From Lactobacillus kimbladii (GTDB lineage Bacteria > Bacillota > Bacilli > Lactobacillales > Lactobacillaceae), in NCBI RefSeq assembly GCF_000970755.1, contig NZ_KQ034007.1:192840-256839 (forward strand): a DNA stretch of 64,000 nucleotides, read 5' to 3'. Position numbers and translations under genes: made by a program. Positions within the stretch are counted from its first letter, which is position 1. The number at the start of each line of letters is the position of its first letter. Of the stretch, positions 25,548 through 34,956 are shown one piece after another. Under the pieces are notes generated by a model. The model worked only from the letters and a program-made list of their open reading frames with translations. It was not told where the DNA came from and made no database searches.

Positions 25548-27410
25548 TTGAATAAAGCAGTGGAAAAGCAAAATAACCAAATCTCTGGTAAACGTTCTAC
25601 AATACTGTGGCGTCTGCTTAAATTAGTTGCCAGCACCAGTCCTTGGATGCTTATTAGTTCTACAATTGCCATAATTCTCACGGCTGCTGCAAATGTTTTA
25701 GGGTCCTTGTTTATCGAACGTTTGATAAATACTTACATTATTCCGTTAACCAAAGAGGCAAGACCAGACTTTGGTCCACTTTTGCACGCAATTGCAGTAA
25801 TGTTTGGCTGTTATGCTATTGGATTCATTTCTAACTATCTTTTTGCAATGTTAATGGCAGTTTTAGCACAAAAAGTCCAATTCAGAGTGCGGATGGAAAT
25901 GTTTGAGCATATGGAAAAATTGCCCATTTCTTATTTCGATGAAAATGATTATGGCGACATCATGAGCTGTTATACCAACGACATTGATACGTTGCAACAA
26001 ATGATTTCTCAATCGATTCCGCAGTTTATGAACTCAGCTTTAAACCTTATTTTCGTTTTGGGTGCGATGGTGATTTTAAGCTGGCAGCTAACTATTTTTA
26101 CTTTAGTAGTCTTTGCCCTTTCTATTATTGTTGTACGCTTTTTAACGATACGTTCAGCTCATTACTTTAAGCTGCAGCAAAAAGAATTGGGACAAGTTAA
26201 CGGTTATAATGAAGAAATGCTTAATGGCCTTAAGGTAATTAAAGTCTTTAGCCATGAGCCAGAAGTTGAACAAGACTTTAATGCTTATAACGATTCATTG
26301 CAGGTAGCATCTGGCAAGGCTCATACTTATGCCACAATTTTATTTCCAATTATGGGTAACTTGGGCAACTTGCTTTATGTTTTAATTGCAGTTTTAGGTG
26401 GTGCGGTGGCCATCAACCATATTGCACCTCTTTCATTAGGTGTTATTGGAGCCTTTCTGCAATTATCAAAACAGTTTGCAATGCCGATAGCTCAGATTTC
26501 GCAACAGTTAAATTCTATCGTAATGGCTTTAGCCGGTGCGGAAAGAATTTTTAAATTAGAAGATCAAACAGTTGAAGTTGATGATGGTGATGTAACCATC
26601 ACTAAAGACGAAGATGTAAAGGGTGCTTGGCACTGGAATGTACCGCAAAAAGATGGGTCAGTAAAGAAAGTTACTGTCAATGGTCATATTGTTTTTGATC
26701 ATGTCAACTTTGGTTATTCGCCAAATAAACAAATTTTGTATGATATTTCGATTGATGCCAAACCGGGTATGAAAGTAGCGCTGGTTGGTGAAACCGGAGC
26801 GGGTAAAACCACTATTTCTAATATGATTAATCGCTTCTACGAAATTAACTCAGGTACTATAACTTATGACGGTATTCCGATTAATAGAATTAAAAAAGAT
26901 GATTTAAGGCGGTCGTTATCAATAGTATTGCAGGACACACACATGTTTACCGGTACAGTTATGGATAATATCCGTTTTGGTAATGCTGAAGCAAGTGATG
27001 ATGATGTGTACCAGGCAGCGCACTTATCGCATGCCGATGAATTCATTCATCATTTAGATGAAGGCTACAAAACTATTATCGATGGTAATGGCGGAGACCT
27101 GTCTCAGGGTCAAATGCAGCTTCTCAGTATTGCGCGGGCGATGATCGCTGATGAACCAGTCATGATTTTAGATGAGGCAACTTCCAGCATTGATACGCAA
27201 ACTGAAAAGCTAGTGCAGGCTGGTATGGATAATCTGCTTGCAGGACGTACAAGTTTTGTTATTGCCCACCGTCTTTCAACAATTGTTAACTCGGACTTGA
27301 TTTTAGTACTTGATCATGGCCATATTATTGAAGCCGGTAACCATGAGCAGCTTCTAAAGCAAAAGGGTTACTACTACGAGTTATATACTGGTAAAAAAGA
27401 AATACAGTAA
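25548..27410 (+). CDS. Heterodimeric ABC exporter, catalytic half (BmrD/TM288-like)
   Basis: A half-transporter of about 620 residues. Walker A GETGAGKTT, Walker B MILDEATSSID with catalytic Glu, and H-loop IAHRLST are canonical, while the signature reads LSQGQ where LSGGQ is usual. The two halves thus form one good and one poor ATP site. An insertion of some 30 residues precedes the NBD. TTG at 25548 preceded by AGGTGA is the likely start; GTG at 25539 would also be possible. It probably exports drugs or hydrophobic peptides. Confidence 0.9.
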   Translation: MNKAVEKQNNQISGKRSTILWRLLKLVASTSPWMLISSTIAIILTAAANVLGSLFIERLINTYIIPLTKEARPDFGPLLHAIAVMFGCYAIGFISNYLFAMLMAVLAQKVQFRVRMEMFEHMEKLPISYFDENDYGDIMSCYTNDIDTLQQMISQSIPQFMNSALNLIFVLGAMVILSWQLTIFTLVVFALSIIVVRFLTIRSAHYFKLQQKELGQVNGYNEEMLNGLKVIKVFSHEPEVEQDFNAYNDSLQVASGKAHTYATILFPIMGNLGNLLYVLIAVLGGAVAINHIAPLSLGVIGAFLQLSKQFAMPIAQISQQLNSIVMALAGAERIFKLEDQTVEVDDGDVTITKDEDVKGAWHWNVPQKDGSVKKVTVNGHIVFDHVNFGYSPNKQILYDISIDAKPGMKVALVGETGAGKTTISNMINRFYEINSGTITYDGIPINRIKKDDLRRSLSIVLQDTHMFTGTVMDNIRFGNAEASDDDVYQAAHLSHADEFIHHLDEGYKTIIDGNGGDLSQGQMQLLSIARAMIADEPVMILDEATSSIDTQTEKLVQAGMDNLLAGRTSFVIAHRLSTIVNSDLILVLDHGHIIEAGNHEQLLKQKGYYYELYTGKKEIQ

Positions 27411-27423
27411 TTTTAATAAAATT

Positions 27424-27455
27424 TTCTCAGCATTACGGTGCTGGGAATTTTTTTT
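27424..27455 (+). terminator. Terminator after the ABC exporter operon
   Basis: TTCTCAGCA and TGCTGGGAA pair with one G-T pair around TTACGG, then eight T residues. Confidence 0.88.
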
Positions 27456-27610
27456 GCTAAAAAAGACCTGCAAGCAATAATTGCTTACAGAACGCAAGTT
27501 TGTGTTATGGTAATGTTTAAGAAATTAGCTAGGTCTAAAGCTATTAACATAGTGCTTTATATAATTTAGGACAATTTAAAAAATTGGCATAGACAAAAGG
27601 AATTAGGCAA

Positions 27611-29137
27611 ATGAATCAAATCATCCAAATTTTAAGTGAACGCCGAGGCGATTTAGGGATTGCATTGCTGCAGCACATACAGATATCATTAATTTCACTG
27701 CTAATTGCTATGGTAATTGCAATGCCACTAGCTTTTTGGACAGTAAAACATGCCAAAGTAGCAGAATTTTTATTGCAAATTGCCAGCATATTACAAACTA
27801 TTCCTTCTTTGGCACTTCTTGGTCTGCTAATACCTCTTGTCGGCATAGGAACAGTGCCTGCGGTAATTGCCTTGATAGTGTATGCTTTATTGCCTATCTT
27901 TCAGAATACCTATTTGGGATTAACAGAAATTGATCCAGCTCTGGAAGAAGCTGCAGATGCGTTCGGCATGTCGCGCATGCAAAAGCTGCTCAAAGTTGAA
28001 TTACCCTTAGCTATGCCCACAATTATTTCTGGTATTAGGACAGCGCTAGTTTTAATTATCGGAACTGCTACCATGGCAGCATTAATTGGCGCAGGCGGAC
28101 TAGGTAGTTTTATACTGCTAGGAATTGACCGTAATAATACGGCTTTAATAATTATTGGCGCAGTTTGTTCAGGTGCCTTGGCTATTATCTTAAGTGCCTT
28201 GATCAAGTGGTTAGAACATGCTTCAGTTAAAACCGCTTTAGGAGTTTTAGCTGTCAGTGTTCTGTTTCTGGCGGGCAGTGGTGTTTATGAAACTGTTGTT
28301 AATCAAAAAGAAACGATAACTGTTGCTGGTAAGCTAGGCTCTGAACCCGAAATTTTGATTAATATGTACAAAGAACTAATTGAGCAGGGTGATTCGCACG
28401 TTCAAGTGACCTTGAAACCTAATTTTGGTAAGACTACTTTTCTCTTTAGTGCATTAAAAAACGGTAAGATCAATATTTATCCGGAGTTTACGGGTACTAT
28501 TTTAGAAACTTTTGCTAAAACTCCGGTAAAAACGACGGGTTTATCTGAAAAAGAAACTTATGATAAAGCTAAAGAATTAGTGAACAAGCAGGATAAACTT
28601 ACTTTGCTTAGACCAATGGCCTACGATAATACTTATGCCTTAGCTGTTAAAGCCTCTTTTAAGCAGAAAAATCATTTAAAGAAAATCAGTGATTTAGCTA
28701 ATATTCCTAATAAGCTCAAGGGTGGTATGACTTTAGAATTTATTGACCGCGGTGACGGTTTTAAGGGTATAAAAAAATTATATGGGATTGATTTTCCAGT
28801 TAAATCAATGGAGCCGGCGTTACGTTATCAAGCAATAGACCAAAATAAAGTTAACATCGTTGATGCCTATTCAACAGACAGTGAATTGCGGCAGTACCAC
28901 TTAAGTATTTTAAAAGATAACAAACATAACTTTCCTATTTATCAGGGTGCTCCTTTAATGAGTAATGACTTTGCACGTCGGCATCCCCAAGTAGTACGCA
29001 GTTTAAATAAATTAGCTGGCAAGATTACTGAAAAGCAGATGCAGGAAATGAATTATGAGGTCAATGTCAAAAATATGGATCCGGGCCAAGTGGCGCATCA
29101 TTATTTAGTAAAACAGCATTTACTTAAGGAGAAATAA
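27611..29137 (+). CDS. egtU: EgtU-like ABC permease-binding protein fusion (ergothioneine)
   Basis: A 508-residue fusion. Residues about 1-205 are a BPD_transp_1 permease with EAADAFGMSRMQKLLKVELP, the ATPase-docking loop. After a linking helix (about 210-230) residues 235-505 form an OpuAC-type binding domain. Its blocks GKLGSEPEILINMYK, PNFGKTTFL, IYPEFTGTIL, MEPALRYQAI, DAYSTDSEL and FPIYQGAPLM agree, as I recall them, with EgtU of Streptococcus pneumoniae, shown to import ergothioneine, and not with betaine-binding OpuC. Permease and binding domains in one chain deliver substrate without a free lipoprotein. Specificity is inferred. Confidence 0.8.
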   Translation: MNQIIQILSERRGDLGIALLQHIQISLISLLIAMVIAMPLAFWTVKHAKVAEFLLQIASILQTIPSLALLGLLIPLVGIGTVPAVIALIVYALLPIFQNTYLGLTEIDPALEEAADAFGMSRMQKLLKVELPLAMPTIISGIRTALVLIIGTATMAALIGAGGLGSFILLGIDRNNTALIIIGAVCSGALAIILSALIKWLEHASVKTALGVLAVSVLFLAGSGVYETVVNQKETITVAGKLGSEPEILINMYKELIEQGDSHVQVTLKPNFGKTTFLFSALKNGKINIYPEFTGTILETFAKTPVKTTGLSEKETYDKAKELVNKQDKLTLLRPMAYDNTYALAVKASFKQKNHLKKISDLANIPNKLKGGMTLEFIDRGDGFKGIKKLYGIDFPVKSMEPALRYQAIDQNKVNIVDAYSTDSELRQYHLSILKDNKHNFPIYQGAPLMSNDFARRHPQVVRSLNKLAGKITEKQMQEMNYEVNVKNMDPGQVAHHYLVKQHLLKEK

Positions 29138-29138
29138 T

Positions 29139-30107
29139 ATGGCTTCAGCAATTAAATTTGAACATGTGAAAAAAACTTTTGCCGATAAAATAGTGGTAAA
29201 CGACCTTAATCTTGATATTCAACAAGGTGAACTTTTTGTCCTAGTGGGTAATTCTGGTAGTGGTAAGACAACATCAATTAAAATGATTAATCGCCTGGAA
29301 GATCCTAATGCTGGCCAAATCTTAGTTAATGAACGCCCAACTACTGCTTATGATGTGCAAAAGTTACGCTGGAAAATTGGTTATGTTTTGCAACAAATCG
29401 CTCTTTTTCCGAATATGACCGTTGCCCAAAATATTACTCTTATTCCGGAAATTCAAGGGGTAAATGGTAATCTGGAAAAACTGGCAGCACAACTGTTGCA
29501 AAAAGTGGGTCTCAATCCGCAAGAATACGCTCAGCGTTATCCCCATGAACTGTCTGGTGGTGAACAACAAAGAATTGGTATTTTAAGGGCTATTGCATCA
29601 AAGCCTCCTATCGTGTTAATGGATGAACCTTTTAGTGCGCTTGATCCACTTTCTCGAGCAAATTTACAAGAACTAGTTGTTGACTTGCATGAGCAACTGC
29701 ATAATACTATTTTGTTTGTGACACATGATATGAACGAGGCACTGCATTTAGCTGACAGAATTGGTATTATGAAGGATGGCCAATTACTGCAGGTTGATCA
29801 GCCCGAAGAAATTTTACGGCATCCGGCTAATAACTTTGTCCGAGACTTTTTCAGAGGTAGCATAGGCAGCAACTTATATGAAACAACTTTGAAGCAAGCA
29901 GCTTTATTGACCAAATTTAAACAGGCTGAATCTGGCTCACTGGCGACAATGCCACTAATTAATGTCGAGGAAACAATTGCTAAATTGTTAACTCTTTTAA
30001 GTGGGCAAAATGAAGTGCTAGTGCAAAATTCCAGTGGGGACTTTTTAGGCCTAGTTGATCGTCAATGGCTGGTTACATATTTAAATAATATTAATAGTTT
30101 AAAGTAG
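29139..30107 (+). CDS. egtV: EgtV-like ABC transporter ATP-binding protein
   Basis: A 322-residue ATPase of the OpuA/ProV group: Walker A GNSGSGKTTSIKMINRL, Q-loop YVLQQIALFP, signature LSGGEQQR, Walker B VLMDEPFSALDP and H-loop VTHDMNEAL. After residue 240 there is a weakly conserved C-terminal region with one CBS-like unit (MPLINVEETIAKLLTLLS). It starts one base after egtU, so the pair form one importer. A terminator follows. Confidence 0.85.
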   Translation: MASAIKFEHVKKTFADKIVVNDLNLDIQQGELFVLVGNSGSGKTTSIKMINRLEDPNAGQILVNERPTTAYDVQKLRWKIGYVLQQIALFPNMTVAQNITLIPEIQGVNGNLEKLAAQLLQKVGLNPQEYAQRYPHELSGGEQQRIGILRAIASKPPIVLMDEPFSALDPLSRANLQELVVDLHEQLHNTILFVTHDMNEALHLADRIGIMKDGQLLQVDQPEEILRHPANNFVRDFFRGSIGSNLYETTLKQAALLTKFKQAESGSLATMPLINVEETIAKLLTLLSGQNEVLVQNSSGDFLGLVDRQWLVTYLNNINSLK

Positions 30108-30112
30108 AGACT

Positions 30113-30136
30113 AAGCTGGAAAAATCCGGCTTTTTT
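30113..30136 (+). terminator. Terminator after egtUV
   Basis: AAGCTGGA and TCCGGCTT pair around AAAA with one G-T pair, followed by TTTTTT. Confidence 0.8.
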
Positions 30137-30184
30137 AATAAAACAATAAAGTTATGCTTGAATATTAGTAGTTTGTTACAAAAT

Positions 30185-30202
30185 TGTCTAAAATATTAGA
30201 CA
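30185..30202. promoter_or_regulatory. Operator-like palindrome before the two-component genes
   Basis: TGTCTAA (30185-30191), AATA, TTAGACA (30196-30202) is a perfect inverted repeat 83 bp ahead of the response regulator. A -10-like TATATT lies 15 bp after it. It may be the binding site of this or another regulator. Confidence 0.45.
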
Positions 30203-30284
30203 TAGATTCTGCTACACTATATTTAGTAGAATATAAAAATAAAACGAATATAATCAATAAGTAAAAAGAAGGGAAATTAGCCCT

Positions 30285-30971
30285 ATGAAAATTTTAGTTG
30301 TTGACGACGATAAAGAAATCGTCGAATTGTTAAGTATTTATCTTAAAAATGAAGGGTATACCCCAGTTGTTGCCTACAGTGGCAAAGAAGCAATTACGAA
30401 ATTAACTACCACGCCTGATATTGCATTAATGATTTTGGACGTCATGATGCCTAACATGAGTGGAATTGATGTTATTAAGGAAGTTCGTAAGGATTCAGAC
30501 ATTCCTATTATTATTGTGTCTGCCAAAACTGGTGATATGGATAAAATTCAGGGATTAATCACTGGAGCCGATGATTATGTTTCTAAGCCGTTTAATCCCC
30601 TAGAGGTAATGGCGCGGGTTCGTTCACTTTTACGTCGCAGTCAAAAGCAGGTCAAAGATGATGAACCTGACATTCTTGAGGTTGGACCGCTGATTATTAA
30701 CCGTGATTCACATGAAGTGAAAACGATTGATGGCAAAGATATTCAGCTGACTGCATTGGAATTTGGTATTCTGTATCTTCTCGCCAGTCACCCTAACCGC
30801 GTGTTCTCTGCTGATGAAATTTTTGAACGGGTTTGGCAACAAGAATCGATAGTTTCTGCCAAAACCGTCATGGTGCATGTTTCCCACTTGCGCGACAAGA
30901 TTCAAACAGCCACAGGCGGAGAAGATGTTATTCAAACAGTTTGGGGTGTAGGCTATAAAGTTGAGGCTTAG
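30285..30971 (+). CDS. OmpR-family response regulator
   Basis: A 228-residue regulator. The receiver domain has DDD at residues 7-9, phospho-acceptor Asp52 in LMILDVMMPN, and Lys in YVSKPFNP. The DNA-binding winged helix (from about 130) has LTALEFGILYLLASHPNRVFS and the end VWGVGYKVEA. It is followed after 4 bp by its kinase. The receiver is near VanR and CroR types, but the signal cannot be named. Confidence 0.92.
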   Translation: MKILVVDDDKEIVELLSIYLKNEGYTPVVAYSGKEAITKLTTTPDIALMILDVMMPNMSGIDVIKEVRKDSDIPIIIVSAKTGDMDKIQGLITGADDYVSKPFNPLEVMARVRSLLRRSQKQVKDDEPDILEVGPLIINRDSHEVKTIDGKDIQLTALEFGILYLLASHPNRVFSADEIFERVWQQESIVSAKTVMVHVSHLRDKIQTATGGEDVIQTVWGVGYKVEA

Positions 30972-30975
30972 CTAG

Positions 30976-32130
30976 ATGAAAAAAGAAAGAGTCAAGCTGA
31001 CAGCTGCTGAAAAAAGCGAGTTGTTTGCTGAAGGCGTTATAACGGTGATCTTGCTGTTATTGTTAAACCTATCGGTGATTATTTTAATCAACTTGACAAT
31101 TTTACAAAATAAAAACCTGGTTAACGGTATTTATTTTTTAAAAAGGACCATTACTTTTGCTGGTGGACGCCATTTATGGTCTTGGCAAAATACCTTTATC
31201 ATTTTTATGGGTGTTGGTGATTTGATCGTGCTCTATTGGCGCTTAATTCGGCGTTATCATCAAATGCAGTTAAGGCACGTTATTTCTGAATTGCATTATA
31301 TTGCCAAAGGACATTTTGATCACACAATTTCTTTTAAAGTTAAAACAGACTTGCAGAAAGTAATTGATTCGATTAACTCATTAGTGGATAGTACAGTCAA
31401 CGCCATTAATGAAGAAAAGGCGATTGAAAAGTCTAAAGATGAACTAATCAGTAATGTTTCTCACGATATCAGAACGCCTTTAACTTCTATTATCGGTTAT
31501 TTAGGTTTGCTTAAATCGGGGGTGTCGGATCCAGCAGATCAGCAAAAATATCTTAATATCGCATATATGAAGGCAGAACAAATGAAGTCATTGGCTCATG
31601 ATCTGCTTGAGTATACAACGTTAAAATCAACCAGTACCAAACTAAACTTGTCCTCTTTACATATTTTTTCTATGTTAGAGCAGGTGGCAGCAGGTTTTGA
31701 ATTTGAGGGTCAAGAAAAAGGGATAGTATTTAACATAGAAGCAAGACCCAAAGATTTAACAATTCAAGCTGATGCAGAAAAGCTGGTACGCGTATACAAT
31801 AATCTCATCACTAACGCACTTAAATATGGTACAGGGGCAACACAAATTAATTTAATTGCCAATTTGGTTAACAACAATGAAGTAGAATTGCGGGTAGAAA
31901 ATAATGGTACCCAAATTCCTGAAGAGTCGCTAAAAAAAATATTTGAACGGTTTTACAGAGTAGAAGGTTCTCGCAATACTAAAACAGGTGGCACAGGATT
32001 AGGTCTGTCAATTACCAAAAGCATTGTTGATCTTCATCACGGCAAGATTCGTTGTGAATCTGATAAAGATTGGACCCGTTTCATTATTTGTCTGCCTTTA
32101 AACCTAAAGAGTGAAAAAACTCCAGCATAG
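30976..32130 (+). CDS. Sensor histidine kinase
   Basis: A 384-residue membrane kinase: two helices (about 18-43 and 71-90) bracket a short 28-residue external loop, then a HAMP-like linker, HisKA with His163 in NVSHDIRTPLTSIIGYL, and HATPase with NNLITNALKYG, FERFYRVEGSR and TGGTGLGLSI. The short sensor loop suggests detection within the membrane, as in VanS-like or intramembrane-sensing kinases. A response regulator gene lies directly upstream; murE follows 44 bp later, so an envelope role is possible. Confidence 0.9.
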   Translation: MKKERVKLTAAEKSELFAEGVITVILLLLLNLSVIILINLTILQNKNLVNGIYFLKRTITFAGGRHLWSWQNTFIIFMGVGDLIVLYWRLIRRYHQMQLRHVISELHYIAKGHFDHTISFKVKTDLQKVIDSINSLVDSTVNAINEEKAIEKSKDELISNVSHDIRTPLTSIIGYLGLLKSGVSDPADQQKYLNIAYMKAEQMKSLAHDLLEYTTLKSTSTKLNLSSLHIFSMLEQVAAGFEFEGQEKGIVFNIEARPKDLTIQADAEKLVRVYNNLITNALKYGTGATQINLIANLVNNNEVELRVENNGTQIPEESLKKIFERFYRVEGSRNTKTGGTGLGLSITKSIVDLHHGKIRCESDKDWTRFIICLPLNLKSEKTPA

Positions 32131-32174
32131 CTGTGGTATAATTTTGACTGAGATAATAAATAGAGGAGTATAGC

Positions 32175-33746
32175 ATGAGTATTTCTTTAAATACCTGTAT
32201 TTTAATTTTAAAAGAGCACCATCTGCTTAAATCGAGTGCTGTTCAGGACACCGTCCCATCCAAAATGGAATATGTATCATATGATTCACGTGACGTTCAT
32301 ACCAATACACTATTCTTTTGTAAAGGTGCTGGTTTTCGTCCTACATTTTTGTCAATGGCGAAAGCAAACGGTGCCAACTGTTATGTAGCAGAGCAACCAT
32401 ACCCAGAAGGCAAGGGAATGCATGCACTGATTGTGCGCAATGTTTCTAAGGCAATGGCTTTATTGTCTGCAGCATTTTTTCGCTTTCCTCAAGATGATTT
32501 ATATTTAATCGCAGTTACTGGTACTAAAGGTAAAACTACGACCGCTTATTTCCTAAAAGGAATGCTAGATCAAGTCAATGGCGGTAAAACTGCACTGATT
32601 TCTTCTGTCAACACAGTTGTAGGCCAGAAAAAAGATGATACTTTTAAATCTAGTTTGACCACGCCAGAATCCCTTGACTTGTTCCGCGATATGCGAACAG
32701 CTGTAGATAACGGCATGACGCACATGGTGATGGAAGTTTCCAGTCAAGCATATAAGAAAAACAGGGTCTTTGGTTTAACTTATGACTTGGGCTTTTTCCT
32801 CAACATTACGCCTGATCATATTGGTCCTAATGAGCATCCTAATTTTGCTGATTATCTGCATTGCAAACTGCAATTATTAGTTAATGCACGCAAGTGTATT
32901 ATTAACGCTCAGACTGACCACTTTGACGAAGTTTATGCTGCTGCTACGACTACTACCGATCCAGACAGTATCTACTTATTTGCTGCTGAAAAATTTACTA
33001 ACCCTAACTTAAAACAGACCATTGATTTTCGTTTTGCAACTGAAGAACTTGATATGGCTCAGACTAAATTCCAGGTATTATGTGTTAGTGACAAAGCAAA
33101 GAAGCTTAAAATAGCCGGTGATTATCAGTTAAAGATGCTGGGTGACTTTAATGAATCAAACGGTACAGCTGCAGTAATTGGAGCTGGGCTTGCTGGCATG
33201 GATCATGACGATGCTGCTAAAGGTATTAGCCAAGTAACTGTTCCGGGACGGATGCAGACAGAGGTTACCAAAGAACATGGTGTAGTTGTAGTAGATTATG
33301 CGCATAATGAAGCTTCGATGATGGCACTGATGGGTTTTATGCAGCGCGAATTTAATAATCCTAAAATTATTGTGGTTGTAGGAGCGCCGGGCGATAAAGG
33401 AATTTCCCGTCGTCCTGGTTTTAGCCACAGTTTAAATGCCTATGCTGATAAAGCCTTTCTGACTACTGATGATCCGGGGTTTGAAGATCCAAAAGAAATT
33501 GCACAGGAGATAGATGCCGGCATTGATCATTCTAAAGTTGATGTGACAATAGAATTAGACCGTAAAAAGGCCATATATGATGCTATCAGTATGTCAAATA
33601 AAGGAGATATTGTTCTAATCTGTGGCAAAGGTGAGGACGGCTTTCAAAAAGTGCGCGGCGTAGATACACCTTATCCTTCTGATATTACAGTTGCACAACA
33701 AGCTATTGACGAACTTGAAGGACAAAAAGAACACTTTAGAAGTTAG
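32175..33746 (+). CDS. murE: UDP-MurNAc-tripeptide synthetase MurE, lysine type
   Basis: A 523-residue Mur ligase that adds the third amino acid to UDP-MurNAc-L-Ala-D-Glu. ATP loop AVTGTKGKTTTAYFL, central MEVSSQAYKKNRVFG, and C-terminal VVVDYAHNEASMMAL. The specificity loop reads TTDDPGFEDP and not the DNPR motif of diaminopimelate enzymes, consistent with L-lysine, as in most Lactobacillus. AGGAG precedes the ATG. The gene pairs with aspartate racemase. Confidence 0.9.
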   Translation: MSISLNTCILILKEHHLLKSSAVQDTVPSKMEYVSYDSRDVHTNTLFFCKGAGFRPTFLSMAKANGANCYVAEQPYPEGKGMHALIVRNVSKAMALLSAAFFRFPQDDLYLIAVTGTKGKTTTAYFLKGMLDQVNGGKTALISSVNTVVGQKKDDTFKSSLTTPESLDLFRDMRTAVDNGMTHMVMEVSSQAYKKNRVFGLTYDLGFFLNITPDHIGPNEHPNFADYLHCKLQLLVNARKCIINAQTDHFDEVYAAATTTTDPDSIYLFAAEKFTNPNLKQTIDFRFATEELDMAQTKFQVLCVSDKAKKLKIAGDYQLKMLGDFNESNGTAAVIGAGLAGMDHDDAAKGISQVTVPGRMQTEVTKEHGVVVVDYAHNEASMMALMGFMQREFNNPKIIVVVGAPGDKGISRRPGFSHSLNAYADKAFLTTDDPGFEDPKEIAQEIDAGIDHSKVDVTIELDRKKAIYDAISMSNKGDIVLICGKGEDGFQKVRGVDTPYPSDITVAQQAIDELEGQKEHFRS

Positions 33747-33760
33747 AAAAGCAGGAATTA

Positions 33761-34507
33761 ATGAAACATTTTTTTAGTATTATTGGTGGTATGGGTACTA
33801 TTGCAACGGAGAGCTTTGTTCGCATGCTTAATCACCGCGTTAAAATTACTAAAGATCAGGACTATTTAAATTATATTTTGGTTAACGATGCCCAAGTTCC
33901 TGATCGCACGGCTTATATCAAAGACCATAGCAAACCTAATTTTTTCACTGCCTTGCGAGAAGATGTGCTCCAACAAGCCCAGCTAAAACCGGACTTTTTT
34001 CTAATGCCGTGTAATACAGCTCATTATTGTTATGATGATCTGGTGAAGCTCACAGACGTTCCTTTTTTACATATGATGCGCATTGCCGTGCATAAATTTA
34101 TAACAGATTATCCCCAAGAGAAAAAGATTGGTTTAATCGCTACCGAAGGGTCAATTTATGATCATTTGTATGAAGATGAGATTAAAGAAGTAGGTCGCGA
34201 AGTTGAACTTGGTGGGCCTGAGATTCAACCAATGGTTACTGAGCTGATTTATTCCAACATTAAGGAAAAAGGCGTAGTTGATGGCGAACTTTATCACCGC
34301 ATATTACGCACTATGCATGATCAGTATGGCTGTAATGTAATTTTACTTGGCTGTACTGAATTGTCGCTGGCTCAGGAGAAAGCGCCAGAGCATCCCTATA
34401 ATGTTATCGACCCACAAGTGATCTTGGCTGATGTAGCAATTGAATTAGAACTAAAAATTCGTGCAGGAATGGATCCTAAAACAGCCATAGAGAAGTATCT
34501 GTATTAA
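33761..34507 (+). CDS. racD: Aspartate racemase
   Basis: A 248-residue Asp/Glu racemase-fold protein without cofactor. The two catalytic cysteines are in MPCNTAHY and LLGCTELSLA; the IIGGMGTIATESFV start is typical of aspartate racemases. D-aspartate is used for the L-Lys-D-Asp cross-bridge of lactobacillus peptidoglycan, which explains the position 14 bp after murE. Glutamate racemase is less likely because of the N-terminal motif. Confidence 0.88.
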   Translation: MKHFFSIIGGMGTIATESFVRMLNHRVKITKDQDYLNYILVNDAQVPDRTAYIKDHSKPNFFTALREDVLQQAQLKPDFFLMPCNTAHYCYDDLVKLTDVPFLHMMRIAVHKFITDYPQEKKIGLIATEGSIYDHLYEDEIKEVGREVELGGPEIQPMVTELIYSNIKEKGVVDGELYHRILRTMHDQYGCNVILLGCTELSLAQEKAPEHPYNVIDPQVILADVAIELELKIRAGMDPKTAIEKYLY

Positions 34508-34531
34508 ATAAAACGTAAGGTTTAACAGATT

Positions 34532-34574
34532 AAAATAGACTAGTAACCAATTTGATTATTAGTCTATTTATTTT
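34532..34574 (+). terminator. Terminator after racD
   Basis: AAAATAGACTA (34532-34542) and TAGTCTATTT (34560-34569) pair around a 17-base loop, with a TTTATTTT tail. Confidence 0.7.
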
Positions 34575-34595
34575 GCCAAAAAAAGTTGACAATGT

Positions 34596-34629
34596 TATCA
34601 CTAAGTAGTAGTGTATTATAAAAGTGATA
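34596..34629. promoter_or_regulatory. Nested inverted repeats before a small membrane protein gene
   Basis: TATCACT (34596-34602) pairs with AGTGATA (34623-34629), and CACTA (34599-34603) with TAGTG (34609-34613). TTGACA (34586-34591) precedes them and TATTAT lies at 34614-34619, though the spacing of 22 bp is too long for a good promoter. This suggests a regulated promoter where the repressor or an activator binds between the boxes. Confidence 0.4.
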
Positions 34630-34652
34630 CAGTTAAAAATAGGAGGGCTAAG

Positions 34653-34847
34653 ATGCTATATCTTTTGTATATATTTATTAGCATACTGATAATTGTAACT
34701 ACTAATTTAGCAGTGACAGCAATTTTGAGTATCAGAGACGCTTATCGCAATCATCTTAAAGATCATTCGTCATTTGGCACTGCCTTTAAAAAATATTTTG
34801 GTAAAAACAATAATATTCCTCTCCATTTGTCTGATTGGAAGTTTTAA
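34653..34847 (+). CDS. Small single-helix membrane protein
   Basis: A protein of 64 residues with one N-terminal helix (LYLLYIFISILIIVTTNLAVTAI by its ends) and a basic cytoplasmic tail with FGTAFKKYFGK. The ATG at 34653 follows AGGAGGG; a longer reading from 34611 would start inside the promoter. I do not recognise it. Confidence 0.6.
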   Translation: MLYLLYIFISILIIVTTNLAVTAILSIRDAYRNHLKDHSSFGTAFKKYFGKNNNIPLHLSDWKF

Positions 34848-34911
34848 GGAATAATTTTATTTAAGTTTGATCTTATCGTATATATAATTTATATAAAACA
34901 AAAAATTGCTA

Positions 34912-34940
34912 TTGCCGATAGGGCATAACTATATTATACT
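34912..34940 (+). promoter_or_regulatory. rib operon promoter
   Basis: TTGCCG (34912-34917), 17 bp, TATACT (34935-34940). The riboswitch starts about 16 bases downstream of the -10 box. Confidence 0.7.
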
Positions 34941-34956
34941 AAAAACAGTTGAATAC

